Positions 1 through 6,840 of a stretch of 19,366 nucleotides of DNA are shown here, piece by piece. The position numbers were made by a program, and so were the translations under genes. Source of the stretch: XYC2-FULL-41-22 sp041666465. Lineage in GTDB: Bacteria > Patescibacteriota > Gracilibacteria > UBA1369 > UBA12470. Position 1 is the first letter of the stretch, and every line of letters starts with the position of its first letter. Location of the stretch: positions 1-19,366 of the forward strand of contig JBAYGX010000014.1 in the NCBI GenBank assembly GCA_041666465.1. Reading direction: 5' to 3'. Under the pieces are notes generated by a model, which saw only the letters and a program-made list of their open reading frames with translations, made no database searches and had not been told where the DNA came from.

Positions 1-244
1 CTCCCCCAAGATAAACCTCCGCAACTCGCGCAATTTTAGCCAACTTGCGCGCATCAACGGCATCTTCCGGCTCCCCGAATCCGCCGCCGCTCCTCATTTT
101 AACCTCAACAAAAACAATCTCATTACCATCGCGACAAATGATATCAACCTCACCAAACTGTGAGGCACGAAAATTTCGCTCAAGAATTTCATATCCTTTT
201 GATTGTAAAAACCCCTGCGCAATGTCTTCTCCGGCATTTTTCAT
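1..244 (-). CDS. yraN: YraN/UPF0102 family endonuclease-like protein, 3' truncated by window edge
   Basis: Translating the minus strand from the ATG at 244-242 gives 81 residues before the window ends. They carry the UPF0102 signature: an N-terminal GE-A-FL-GY-ILERNFR stretch, then GEVDIIC, then VFVEVK followed by R, and an EDAVDARK-AKIA segment. The GEVDII and VEVK blocks form the restriction-endonuclease-like (PD-(D/E)XK-type) core known for this family. The cellular role of YraN proteins is poorly defined; a link to DNA processing or recombination is usually assumed. The start is well fixed, because an in-frame stop (revcomp of 248-250) lies two codons upstream. There is no Shine-Dalgarno sequence; the repeat array at 247-343 abuts the start codon. 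The gene diverges from dnaB. Confidence 0.9.
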   Translation of the reverse strand, partial: MKNAGEDIAQGFLQSKGYEILERNFRASQFGEVDIICRDGNEIVFVEVKMRSGGGFGEPEDAVDARKLAKIARVAEVYLGG

Positions 245-246
245 AT

Positions 247-343
247 CTTAACTAGTTAACTAGGTCCTAAGTCCTCTCTTTATTCTCTTTACTAGCATCT
301 TTACTATCTTAACTAGAAACTAGGTCCTAGTTACTAGCTAACG
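247..343. repeat. Degenerate 7-8 nt tandem words between yraN and dnaB (GNNNCTA type)
   Basis: The gap reads as successive 8- and 7-nt words, most ending in CTA: CTTAACTA (247), GTTAACTA (255), GGTCCTAA (263), then a pyrimidine-rich stretch, then CTTAACTA (308), GAAACTA (316), GGTCCTA (323), GTTACTA (330). Positions 303-332 are identical over 30 nt to 13657-13686 in the guaA/PAP2 gap. The array abuts the yraN start and ends about 90 nt before dnaB. It contains no ORF. Function unknown. Confidence 0.75.
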
Positions 344-436
344 CCAAAACCATCAACCTCGCAACAAAAACGACACAAGTTTTTATTGCACTCGCACAGA
401 ATTTATGACATCTTATCAAGCCCTACCTTAAGTTAA

Positions 437-1822
437 ATGGCGAAAGACTCAACAAACATACCGCCGCATAGTTTGGAGGCCGAAAAATCCGTTTTAGGCG
501 CTCTCCTTATTGATAAAGATGCGATTATAAAAATCGCCGATTTGGTGCACCAAGATGACTTTTATTACGACACGCATAGGATAATTTACGGAGGCGTTTT
601 GGATCTTTTTGCGAAAAGATCTCCAATCGACATTTTGACATTAAGCGCTAATCTAAAAGACAAAGGCGAGATAGATGTAATTGGTGGGAATGCGTATTTG
701 GCAGAACTCGTTGATGAAGTAATCACCGCGTCACACATCGTTCAGTATGCGATTATAGTTAAACAAAAAGCCACCCTTCGTAATCTGATAAAAGCCGGTC
801 AGCACATAACATCTCTCGGCTTTAACGAAACCGAAGAAATCGATGAACTCATCGATAGCGCCGAAAAATCCGTCTTCTCGGTTTCCCGCACATTCCTAAA
901 AGACAAATTCGTACATATTAAAGATATTCTTGCCCAAACTTACGAAAAAATTTCAGACCTTCACGATCCGGAAGCGAAAGAAAAATATCGCGGAACTCCA
1001 ACGGGATTCAAAACTCTCGACAACATGCTTTCCGGGCTTCAGTCGTCGGATCTTCTCATTTTAGCGGCCAGACCGTCAATGGGTAAAACATCTTTCGCCC
1101 TTAACATCGCGCAAAATGTTGCGAAAGCCGGTAAGACGGTTGGTATTATGTCTCTTGAAATGTCGAAAGAACAGTTGGTGGAAAGAATGTTCTGCGCGCT
1201 CCTCGCGGTCGACTCTTGGAAAATGCGCACAGGCCGTCTAACCGAAGAGGATTTCGCCCGCGTCGGTTCGATTATGGATGAATTAAACCAGTCAAAAATT
1301 TTCATAGATGATTCCGTCGGCAACTCAATCGCCGAACTTCGTGCCAAGGCCCGCCGTCTACAAGCGGAACATGGCCTCGATCTTCTGATTATCGATTATT
1401 TACAGCTTATGAGTATAGGAGGCGGACACTCTTCAATCACAAATCGCGTTCAAGAAATTTCGGAAATATCTCGCGCATTCAAATCACTCGCTCGCGAATT
1501 GAGAGTCCCGATTTTGGCACTTTCCCAGTTATCTCGCGCAGTCGAACAACGCCCAAGCAAGATCCCTCAATTATCCGACTTGAGAGAATCCGGCGCAATC
1601 GAGCAAGACGCAGATGTTGTTATGATGATGTACCGCGAGGATTATTACGAAGAAGATACCGACCGTGCCGGTCTTACGGATGTCTATATAAGGAAGCACA
1701 GAAATGGCCCTATCGGTCGCATAGAATTAATGTTCAAGAAAGAGCAGATGCGTTTTTATGATATTGAAAAAAAGAGAGTGCCTGATGCGAGTGGAATGGC
1801 GAAGGTGCCGGCGAGAAGATAA
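437..1822 (+). CDS. dnaB: Replicative DNA helicase DnaB
   Basis: This 461-residue protein has the normal length of the hexameric replicative helicase that unwinds DNA ahead of the fork. The N-terminal DnaB domain spans about residues 8-110, opening with PPHSLEAEKSVLGALL. It is followed by the linker helices and a RecA-like motor domain from about residue 185. The Walker A loop is ARPSMGKTS (about 211-219). The Walker B strand LLIIDYLQLM lies at about 316-325. LSQLSRAVEQRP and LRESGAIEQDAD are the usual C-terminal motor motifs. No intein or insertion is visible. The ATG at 437 fits the family N-terminus. There is no Shine-Dalgarno sequence upstream (the 12 nt before ATG are AT-rich). A small membrane-protein gene follows 11 nt downstream. 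Confidence 0.98.
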   Translation: MAKDSTNIPPHSLEAEKSVLGALLIDKDAIIKIADLVHQDDFYYDTHRIIYGGVLDLFAKRSPIDILTLSANLKDKGEIDVIGGNAYLAELVDEVITASHIVQYAIIVKQKATLRNLIKAGQHITSLGFNETEEIDELIDSAEKSVFSVSRTFLKDKFVHIKDILAQTYEKISDLHDPEAKEKYRGTPTGFKTLDNMLSGLQSSDLLILAARPSMGKTSFALNIAQNVAKAGKTVGIMSLEMSKEQLVERMFCALLAVDSWKMRTGRLTEEDFARVGSIMDELNQSKIFIDDSVGNSIAELRAKARRLQAEHGLDLLIIDYLQLMSIGGGHSSITNRVQEISEISRAFKSLARELRVPILALSQLSRAVEQRPSKIPQLSDLRESGAIEQDADVVMMMYREDYYEEDTDRAGLTDVYIRKHRNGPIGRIELMFKKEQMRFYDIEKKRVPDASGMAKVPARR

Positions 1823-1833
1823 TAAACGCGATA

Positions 1834-2232
1834 ATGCACGCACTAAAATCAACAATCTGCGTGATAGGGCAAATGATAATCTTGCTATTGCTTGGTTTAA
1901 TATTTTTAGGTGATGTTGATAATTATAGATGGATAATTACATTCCCTGGGATTGGAACGGTATGTGCCGGAATTGCATCGTTAATAGGGTTGATTTTCGG
2001 AACGAAAAAAGGGACGAGAAACATTTTGCTTAAAGTATCGTTACTCACGATAAGTGTTAAAATAATAGCTTTATTGTTTTTAGCTATTTGGATTTTTTGG
2101 ACAAATAATATAAGTTACGCAAATTCACAAGAAATTGCGATTCTTCTTACATGGTTCGTGATATTGGGGACAATATTTGTTATAAATTTCTTGATGACAT
2201 TAATTTCTGCTTGGGTAATAAGTAGAAAGTAA
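1834..2232 (+). CDS. Small four-helix integral membrane protein, unknown function
   Basis: A 132-residue, strongly hydrophobic protein with about four predicted membrane segments (roughly residues 7-26, 33-55, 66-90 and 101-128) and short basic loops such as GTKKGTRN. I recognise no family. It starts 11 nt after the dnaB stop on the same strand, so it is probably cotranscribed with dnaB, although no ribosome binding site is visible. Its DNA is clearly more AT-rich than dnaB or lysS on either side, with codon use leaning to ATA and TTA. That fits a recent or weakly constrained gene. The open frame and coherent hydrophobic pattern support it being real. An internal start at Met14 is possible. 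Confidence 0.65.
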   Translation: MHALKSTICVIGQMIILLLLGLIFLGDVDNYRWIITFPGIGTVCAGIASLIGLIFGTKKGTRNILLKVSLLTISVKIIALLFLAIWIFWTNNISYANSQEIAILLTWFVILGTIFVINFLMTLISAWVISRK

Positions 2233-2287
2233 ATCTGTACTTCAGGTCAAAAATCCGCTAACCTCTCTTCGCATTTCTCTTCTCTTT

Positions 2288-2356
2288 TCTTCATCCCCTC
2301 TTTACTATCTTCACTAGTTCACTAAGTCCTAGGTCTTAAGTCTTAACCAGCCAACT
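2288..2356 (+). repeat. Pyrimidine tract plus heptamer array ending at the lysS start codon
   Basis: A 20-nt pyrimidine-rich segment (2288-2307) is identical to 13633-13652. It is followed by words CTTCACTA, GTTCACTA, AGTCCTA (2325), GGTCTTA (2332), AGTCTTA (2339), and the register runs on to the lysS ATG at 2357. No Shine-Dalgarno sequence is present, so the array occupies the place where one would be expected. Confidence 0.7.
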
Positions 2357-3919
2357 ATGTTTTGGGCAGATACAATCGCCGACGAAATAATCGCTGCATA
2401 TCCGAACCAAAAGAAATTCATCATAAGAGATGAAAAAACTCTTTCCGGTCGCGTGCACATTGGATCGCTAAGAGGTGTTGTAATACACGGAGTCATCGCT
2501 CAAGCCCTGAGAGAACGCGGGAAAGAAGTGGATTACTATTTCGAATTCAACGATTTCGATCCGATGGACGGACTACCGGTTTATCTTGACCAGGAGAAAT
2601 ACAAACAATACATGGGACAGCCCCTTTACACAGTCCCCTCCCCTGACCCCAACTACAAGAATTACGCCGAATATTTCGGCGAAGAATTTTTGGGAGTAAT
2701 TAAATCGATAGGTTTTAATCCAAAAATCATAAGAGCAAGCGAACTTTACTTAAAAGGAAATTATAATAAATGGATTGAAAAAGTTCTCGCGCACCCGGCA
2801 GAAATAAGAGCAATATATAAAGAGGTCAGCAACTCAATCAAGCCCGACGACTGGTATCCGTTTCAGGTTATTTGCGAAAAATGCGGGAAAGTCGGAACAA
2901 CAAAAGTAACAGGTGTGAAAGGCGATAAAGTAACTTATGTATGTGAGCCAAGCATGGTGAAATGGGCGCAAGGTTGCGGGCACAAAGACGAGGTAAATCC
3001 TTACGACGGTCGCGGAAAACTTCCATGGAAAGTCGAATGGCCGGTTAAATGGTGCGGACTTGGCGTGACCGTGGAAGGTTCCGGGAAAGACCACAATGCC
3101 GCAGGAGGTTCGCATGATATTTCCGAAAGAATTTGCAAAGAGATTCTGGAGATGGAACCACCTTACAACATCCCTTATGAATTTTTCCTTATAGGAGGCG
3201 CGAAAATGAGTTCTTCGAAAGGACAAGGCTCAAGCGCAAAAGAGATTGCAGATCTTTTACCACCTGAACTTTTGAGATTTTTGATGATAAAACTTCCGCC
3301 AAGACGACCTATAGAGTTCAATCCGGAAGGCACGACGATACCTGTGCTTTTCGACCAATACGATCAAGCGTACGAACAATATTTTGCGGAAGAAAAAACT
3401 TTCCCCGACCTGGCACGACTTTTTCACTACGCTCAATTAGCAGAGACGGAACCGAAAAAACATTACCTTCCGAGATTCTCCCGTGCGATTTTCTTCCTGC
3501 AAATGCCTCATCTCGATGCCAAAAAAGAAGTTTCTGCTCTAAAAGGAGACGAACTTACAAAAGAAGATGTCGCCGAAGTGGATTTAAGAGTTGATTATGG
3601 TAAAAAATGGTTGGCCGATTACGCACCTGAACAATTCAAATTCGAGATCCAAAAAGAACTTCCGAAAGTGGAGTTAACAGATGCTCAAAAGAAATTCCTA
3701 TCGGATATCGCAAAAATAATGTCAGAAACTCTGAAAGGCGAAGAGCTTCATGCGAAAATTCACGAAATAAGAAAAAATTCCACCCTCGAACCGCGACAAG
3801 CTTTCGAGGCGATTTATCTGGTTTTGCTGGGCAAAAATTCCGGTCCGCAAGCCGGTTGGTTCTTGGAAGCGCTTGATAAAAATTTCGTAGTAAACAGGTT
3901 CACAGAAGCCGCGAAATAA
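2357..3919 (+). CDS. lysS: Class I (archaeal-type) lysyl-tRNA synthetase
   Basis: A 520-residue class I LysRS, which charges tRNA-Lys with lysine using ATP. The Rossmann-fold signature HIGS is at residues 34-37 and the second ATP-binding signature KMSSSK at 283-288. An inserted zinc-ribbon-like knuckle has Cys173-x2-Cys176, Cys196 and Cys207/His209. The stretch GSGKDHNAAGGSHDIS before KMSSS is typical of the family. The C-terminal anticodon-binding helical region (about 330-520) is complete. Most bacteria use the unrelated class II enzyme; class I LysRS occurs in archaea, spirochaetes, some alphaproteobacteria and many Patescibacteria. The start follows a heptamer array with no Shine-Dalgarno sequence. 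It is monocistronic as far as can be seen. Confidence 0.96.
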   Translation: MFWADTIADEIIAAYPNQKKFIIRDEKTLSGRVHIGSLRGVVIHGVIAQALRERGKEVDYYFEFNDFDPMDGLPVYLDQEKYKQYMGQPLYTVPSPDPNYKNYAEYFGEEFLGVIKSIGFNPKIIRASELYLKGNYNKWIEKVLAHPAEIRAIYKEVSNSIKPDDWYPFQVICEKCGKVGTTKVTGVKGDKVTYVCEPSMVKWAQGCGHKDEVNPYDGRGKLPWKVEWPVKWCGLGVTVEGSGKDHNAAGGSHDISERICKEILEMEPPYNIPYEFFLIGGAKMSSSKGQGSSAKEIADLLPPELLRFLMIKLPPRRPIEFNPEGTTIPVLFDQYDQAYEQYFAEEKTFPDLARLFHYAQLAETEPKKHYLPRFSRAIFFLQMPHLDAKKEVSALKGDELTKEDVAEVDLRVDYGKKWLADYAPEQFKFEIQKELPKVELTDAQKKFLSDIAKIMSETLKGEELHAKIHEIRKNSTLEPRQAFEAIYLVLLGKNSGPQAGWFLEALDKNFVVNRFTEAAK

Positions 3920-3982
3920 ACTCATGCGGAATCCGATGGCAGGGATTTTCTCGTGCCAAATTAAACAATCCATGAAATAAAC

Positions 3983-4011
3983 TTGACAAAAAGGGAAGGG
4001 CTTGGTATAAA
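3983..4011 (+). promoter_or_regulatory. Sigma70-type promoter of the 911-aa exported protein gene
   Basis: A perfect -35 TTGACA at 3983-3988, a 17-bp spacer, and -10 TATAAA at 4006-4011. Transcription should begin near 4018, leaving a leader of about 28 nt before the ATG at 4047. It is the strongest promoter match in the window. Confidence 0.85.
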
Positions 4012-4021
4012 TGACGCCTTT

Positions 4022-4035
4022 ATAACTTTTTAATC
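4022..4035 (+). promoter_or_regulatory. Shared 14-nt leader motif ATAAMTTTTTAATC, copy 1
   Basis: ATAACTTTTTAATC lies at the predicted 5' end of the mRNA, 11 nt before the ATG at 4047. The convergent 882-aa gene has the same motif with one difference (9510-9497, minus), 9 nt before its ATG. The paired placement suggests common control of translation or transcription start. The role is inferred. Confidence 0.5.
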
Positions 4036-4046
4036 CGTTTAATTGT

Positions 4047-6782
4047 ATGGCAAATTCACTGGGTCAAAATCCTGACACAAATAGAGGTATTGGAAGAAGA
4101 CTGTTAATGCTGGCAGTAGCTTCTCTGCTTGCCTCAAGTCCTGCGATTGCAGGTGGGGCGCAACGAAAAGAAGCTCATACAGATAGAAGAGTTGATGAAA
4201 TACCTGTCGCGATACAGGACGGTTGGCAAGAAAGAAGCGAACAAAGTTTTGAAATGAAGGGCAGGCTTATGGAAACAATTGTTACGACATGGATCGACTG
4301 GACGAAAAAATTCCACGGAGCAATGATCGCCAAAGATATAGAGCAAAGGAATGTTTTGCCGGTAAAGGCAGAAGGAGATCCGAATACGGAAGTAGACCAG
4401 GTTTTTGTGCAAATAACAGATCCTCTTCTTGATATTTTGAGACAAAATGGACTGGAAGGTGGTGCGGAAATTATATTGGGAAGCTTAAGGGCTCATCACG
4501 AGAGGAATCTCGAAGGGTTGAACGCGGAGTACGACATGTTCATGAAAGACCTTACGGATGAAGAGGTCAGACTAGGTCAAATGTACGCGGAGTGCATAGA
4601 GATTTTCAAAAAAGAATTGGATGCCAAGCTTCAAGACCAAATTGTACAAAAGACTAAAATGGAATCGTTATCGGGGACTGCGATGATGGTTGGGAGAACT
4701 GACGAATATCCTGCCGCGTTTTTAGAGGCGCAAGCCAAAGCAAGAAAAGACGAGGAACAAATGGACTCAATAAGATCAATGATGGCGGCATTGGAAGCCG
4801 GAGATCCTATAACGCAGACATTTACGGCACCAGATTATAGTGCAGAGATGGTAGCCGCCGCTCCCAAGGCGCCGGTTCTTGCCGAGATGCGCAGGTCACT
4901 CGGAGAATACATAACCCTTATTGAAGGAGGAGATACACAAGGAGCAAAAGCGCAAATCGAGGCAATATTTGCCGACAATAGAGTGATTGCATGGAGCGGA
5001 TCGACGATAGACGCAGCAGGTAAGTTACCACAAGTAATCGAGAGACAAGCAGAAGTCAGAACAATGATTACTCAGATTGAGCCACGGGATGAGCAAGAAG
5101 CAGCAGAAAAAGGAACGCGCGCAAAACTGGAAGAACAAAAAAGGGTATTGATTGAAGAAAGTACAGCCCTAGCAGCTGAGGCTTTGACCGCCGGGTTAGA
5201 GGCTGGTCGCAGATCTCAAATAGAAGCAAGACAAGGAGAAATAACAGAACTGTTAAAGCAAATTGATTACAAGCTCAAATTTTTAAACGAGCACGAAGAA
5301 AAAATCATAGACTGGATTGTCACACAAAATAAAGCTGAAGTTGAGTTCGGAAGACAATTGATATTGTTGGCAAGAATGGACACGGGAATCATAGGAGAAA
5401 TAAAAGAGTTGGTAGTAAAACTGGAAGAACAAAAAAGGACATTGGTTGAAGAAAATACAGCCCTAGGCAAGGAGGCTTTGACCGCCGGGTTAGAGGCTGG
5501 TCGCAGATCTCAAATAGAAGCAAGACAAGGAGAAATAACAGAACTGTTAGAGCGAATTGATGACGAGGTCAAATTTCTAAATAGAAATTCGCAACAGGCT
5601 GAAGAGGGAGCGGTAGTTACGGCGGAAGATATAGAAGAAGAAAGCGAAGATACTACAATCGCCAACCCCAGTCCGGAAGAAATAGAAGGAAATAACTTGG
5701 TAGCGGCGCGTCAAAGAATTTCCGACTATGTTTCCATAGCAAGAACATTGCAAAGCCAAAGTGTTGCTCAACAAGAGGGAGAGAATGGTGCTGCTACCGG
5801 AAATGGTAGTAGTCAAAAAGGCGAAATGGAAATGGGAGCAATAACAGTAGTAGGTAGTGGAGGTGGGACCAGGGGTGGAGACATTTACGGTTTGAGGTTC
5901 AGGGCACACAAGAACCCATTGATCGTTGAGGTAACAAGTCCTGTAGTGCAAAGAATGATGGATTTGGCATTAAGACAGGTCGCGATGGACATGAGTTCAT
6001 GGACTCTTGATTGGGCATTGGAAGAAGGCAAGCATAAAGATGTAGAAAGATTTACTGAATTAAAATTGAGACCGCTTGGTGCTGCACAAAGATTTGATAA
6101 ATCGTTAAGTCGCGTAGAACAAGCATTTGACGGGGATGCTCCGGTTATGTTTGTGCCGGCGGGGAGTAGCGGAAATTATATTGCAAGTACGGACTTCACA
6201 GGAGTGATGGATGCGTTTTATGCTCGAGAAAGTAGGCGCACGTCTTTGACTGCGAATCGAGCAGGACTAACGATGTCTTTAGGGTTGCAGTTGACGGGAT
6301 CAATCGCAAGCAGTCTTGTGGCTACGGGCGATGGCGGGAGAACATGTGATGAAGTACCTGTAAGCACTACGATGTCGGCTCCGGTACTGGAAGCTGATGG
6401 AGTAATAAAAAATAGTACCGTTCATGAAATAGCGACAGGAATTTGCCGCGATATAGGTAGAGCGGTAACACTTCCCGGCGCCGCTTCCGCCAAGAAGATT
6501 TTATATACACCTGTTAGCAGGGCTCAGGTTACAGATATCCCGGACGGAGAAACATGGGCTATCCCATCGTTTTCAGCAACAATGGACTTGGTAAGGATGG
6601 ATGACGTTATTACAGATTGGGCGGGCGTTGCAGTAGGAGAAGATTATAAACTTTTATGGGATAACGAAAGGCCAAGTCTTTGGATCGGATCTAACGCTGC
6701 AAAAAGCCTGGATCGAATTGAACGCAAAGGTAAGAAGCGAAGACAAAAAAACGACAGCAGTAGTGCCGCAACAGAAGAATAA
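4047..6782 (+). CDS. Large exported coiled-coil protein with internal duplication, unknown function
   Basis: I recognise no family for this 911-residue protein. The N-terminus has a clear Sec signal peptide: Arg17-Arg18, hydrophobic core at residues 19-31, and a likely cut after Ala35 (PAIA then GG). Residues about 40-540 are rich in Glu, Lys, Gln and Ala with heptad-like helices, so long coiled coils are likely. A duplicated unit occupies about 359-414 and 457-512. An acidic, Ser/Gly-rich linker (about 515-615) leads to a more globular C-terminal half (about 620-880). The tail is basic (RKGKKRRQK) and then Ser/Ala-rich. No catalytic motif is evident. It has its own strong promoter and converges on the 882-aa gene, with which it shares a leader motif. 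The two may therefore act together at the cell surface; that is inference. Confidence 0.85.
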   Translation: MANSLGQNPDTNRGIGRRLLMLAVASLLASSPAIAGGAQRKEAHTDRRVDEIPVAIQDGWQERSEQSFEMKGRLMETIVTTWIDWTKKFHGAMIAKDIEQRNVLPVKAEGDPNTEVDQVFVQITDPLLDILRQNGLEGGAEIILGSLRAHHERNLEGLNAEYDMFMKDLTDEEVRLGQMYAECIEIFKKELDAKLQDQIVQKTKMESLSGTAMMVGRTDEYPAAFLEAQAKARKDEEQMDSIRSMMAALEAGDPITQTFTAPDYSAEMVAAAPKAPVLAEMRRSLGEYITLIEGGDTQGAKAQIEAIFADNRVIAWSGSTIDAAGKLPQVIERQAEVRTMITQIEPRDEQEAAEKGTRAKLEEQKRVLIEESTALAAEALTAGLEAGRRSQIEARQGEITELLKQIDYKLKFLNEHEEKIIDWIVTQNKAEVEFGRQLILLARMDTGIIGEIKELVVKLEEQKRTLVEENTALGKEALTAGLEAGRRSQIEARQGEITELLERIDDEVKFLNRNSQQAEEGAVVTAEDIEEESEDTTIANPSPEEIEGNNLVAARQRISDYVSIARTLQSQSVAQQEGENGAATGNGSSQKGEMEMGAITVVGSGGGTRGGDIYGLRFRAHKNPLIVEVTSPVVQRMMDLALRQVAMDMSSWTLDWALEEGKHKDVERFTELKLRPLGAAQRFDKSLSRVEQAFDGDAPVMFVPAGSSGNYIASTDFTGVMDAFYARESRRTSLTANRAGLTMSLGLQLTGSIASSLVATGDGGRTCDEVPVSTTMSAPVLEADGVIKNSTVHEIATGICRDIGRAVTLPGAASAKKILYTPVSRAQVTDIPDGETWAIPSFSATMDLVRMDDVITDWAGVAVGEDYKLLWDNERPSLWIGSNAAKSLDRIERKGKKRRQKNDSSSAATEE
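5123..5583 (+). repeat. Intragenic direct duplication, two ~167-bp copies 294 bp apart
   Basis: Copies at 5123-5289 and 5417-5583 are offset by 294 bp (98 codons). The core 5178-5255 is identical at all 78 positions to 5472-5549, including synonymous sites. The flanks of each copy show scattered changes. Protein motif: ALTAGLEAGRRSQIEARQGE followed by ITELL. Silent-site identity points to recent duplication or ongoing gene conversion. Confidence 0.9.
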
Positions 6783-6801
6783 AAAATACGAACAATTTTT
6801 A

Positions 6802-6840
6802 CATGCGCTAACGAAGCGCGATGCGGATGCTATATTTTTT
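6802..6840 (+). terminator. Possible terminator between the convergent large genes
   Basis: A hairpin at 6802-6823 (CAT plus GCGCT, loop AACGA, AGCGC, one bulged G, ATG) is followed 11 nt later by a T run at 6835-6840. The gap between stem and T run is longer than in a standard intrinsic terminator, and the T run reaches the last codon of the minus-strand gene. The call is therefore tentative. Confidence 0.35.

Noticed and set aside
3920..3982. Terminator after lysS
   Set aside because: Only a weak 5-bp AATCC/GGATT stem with no proper T run; not enough to call.
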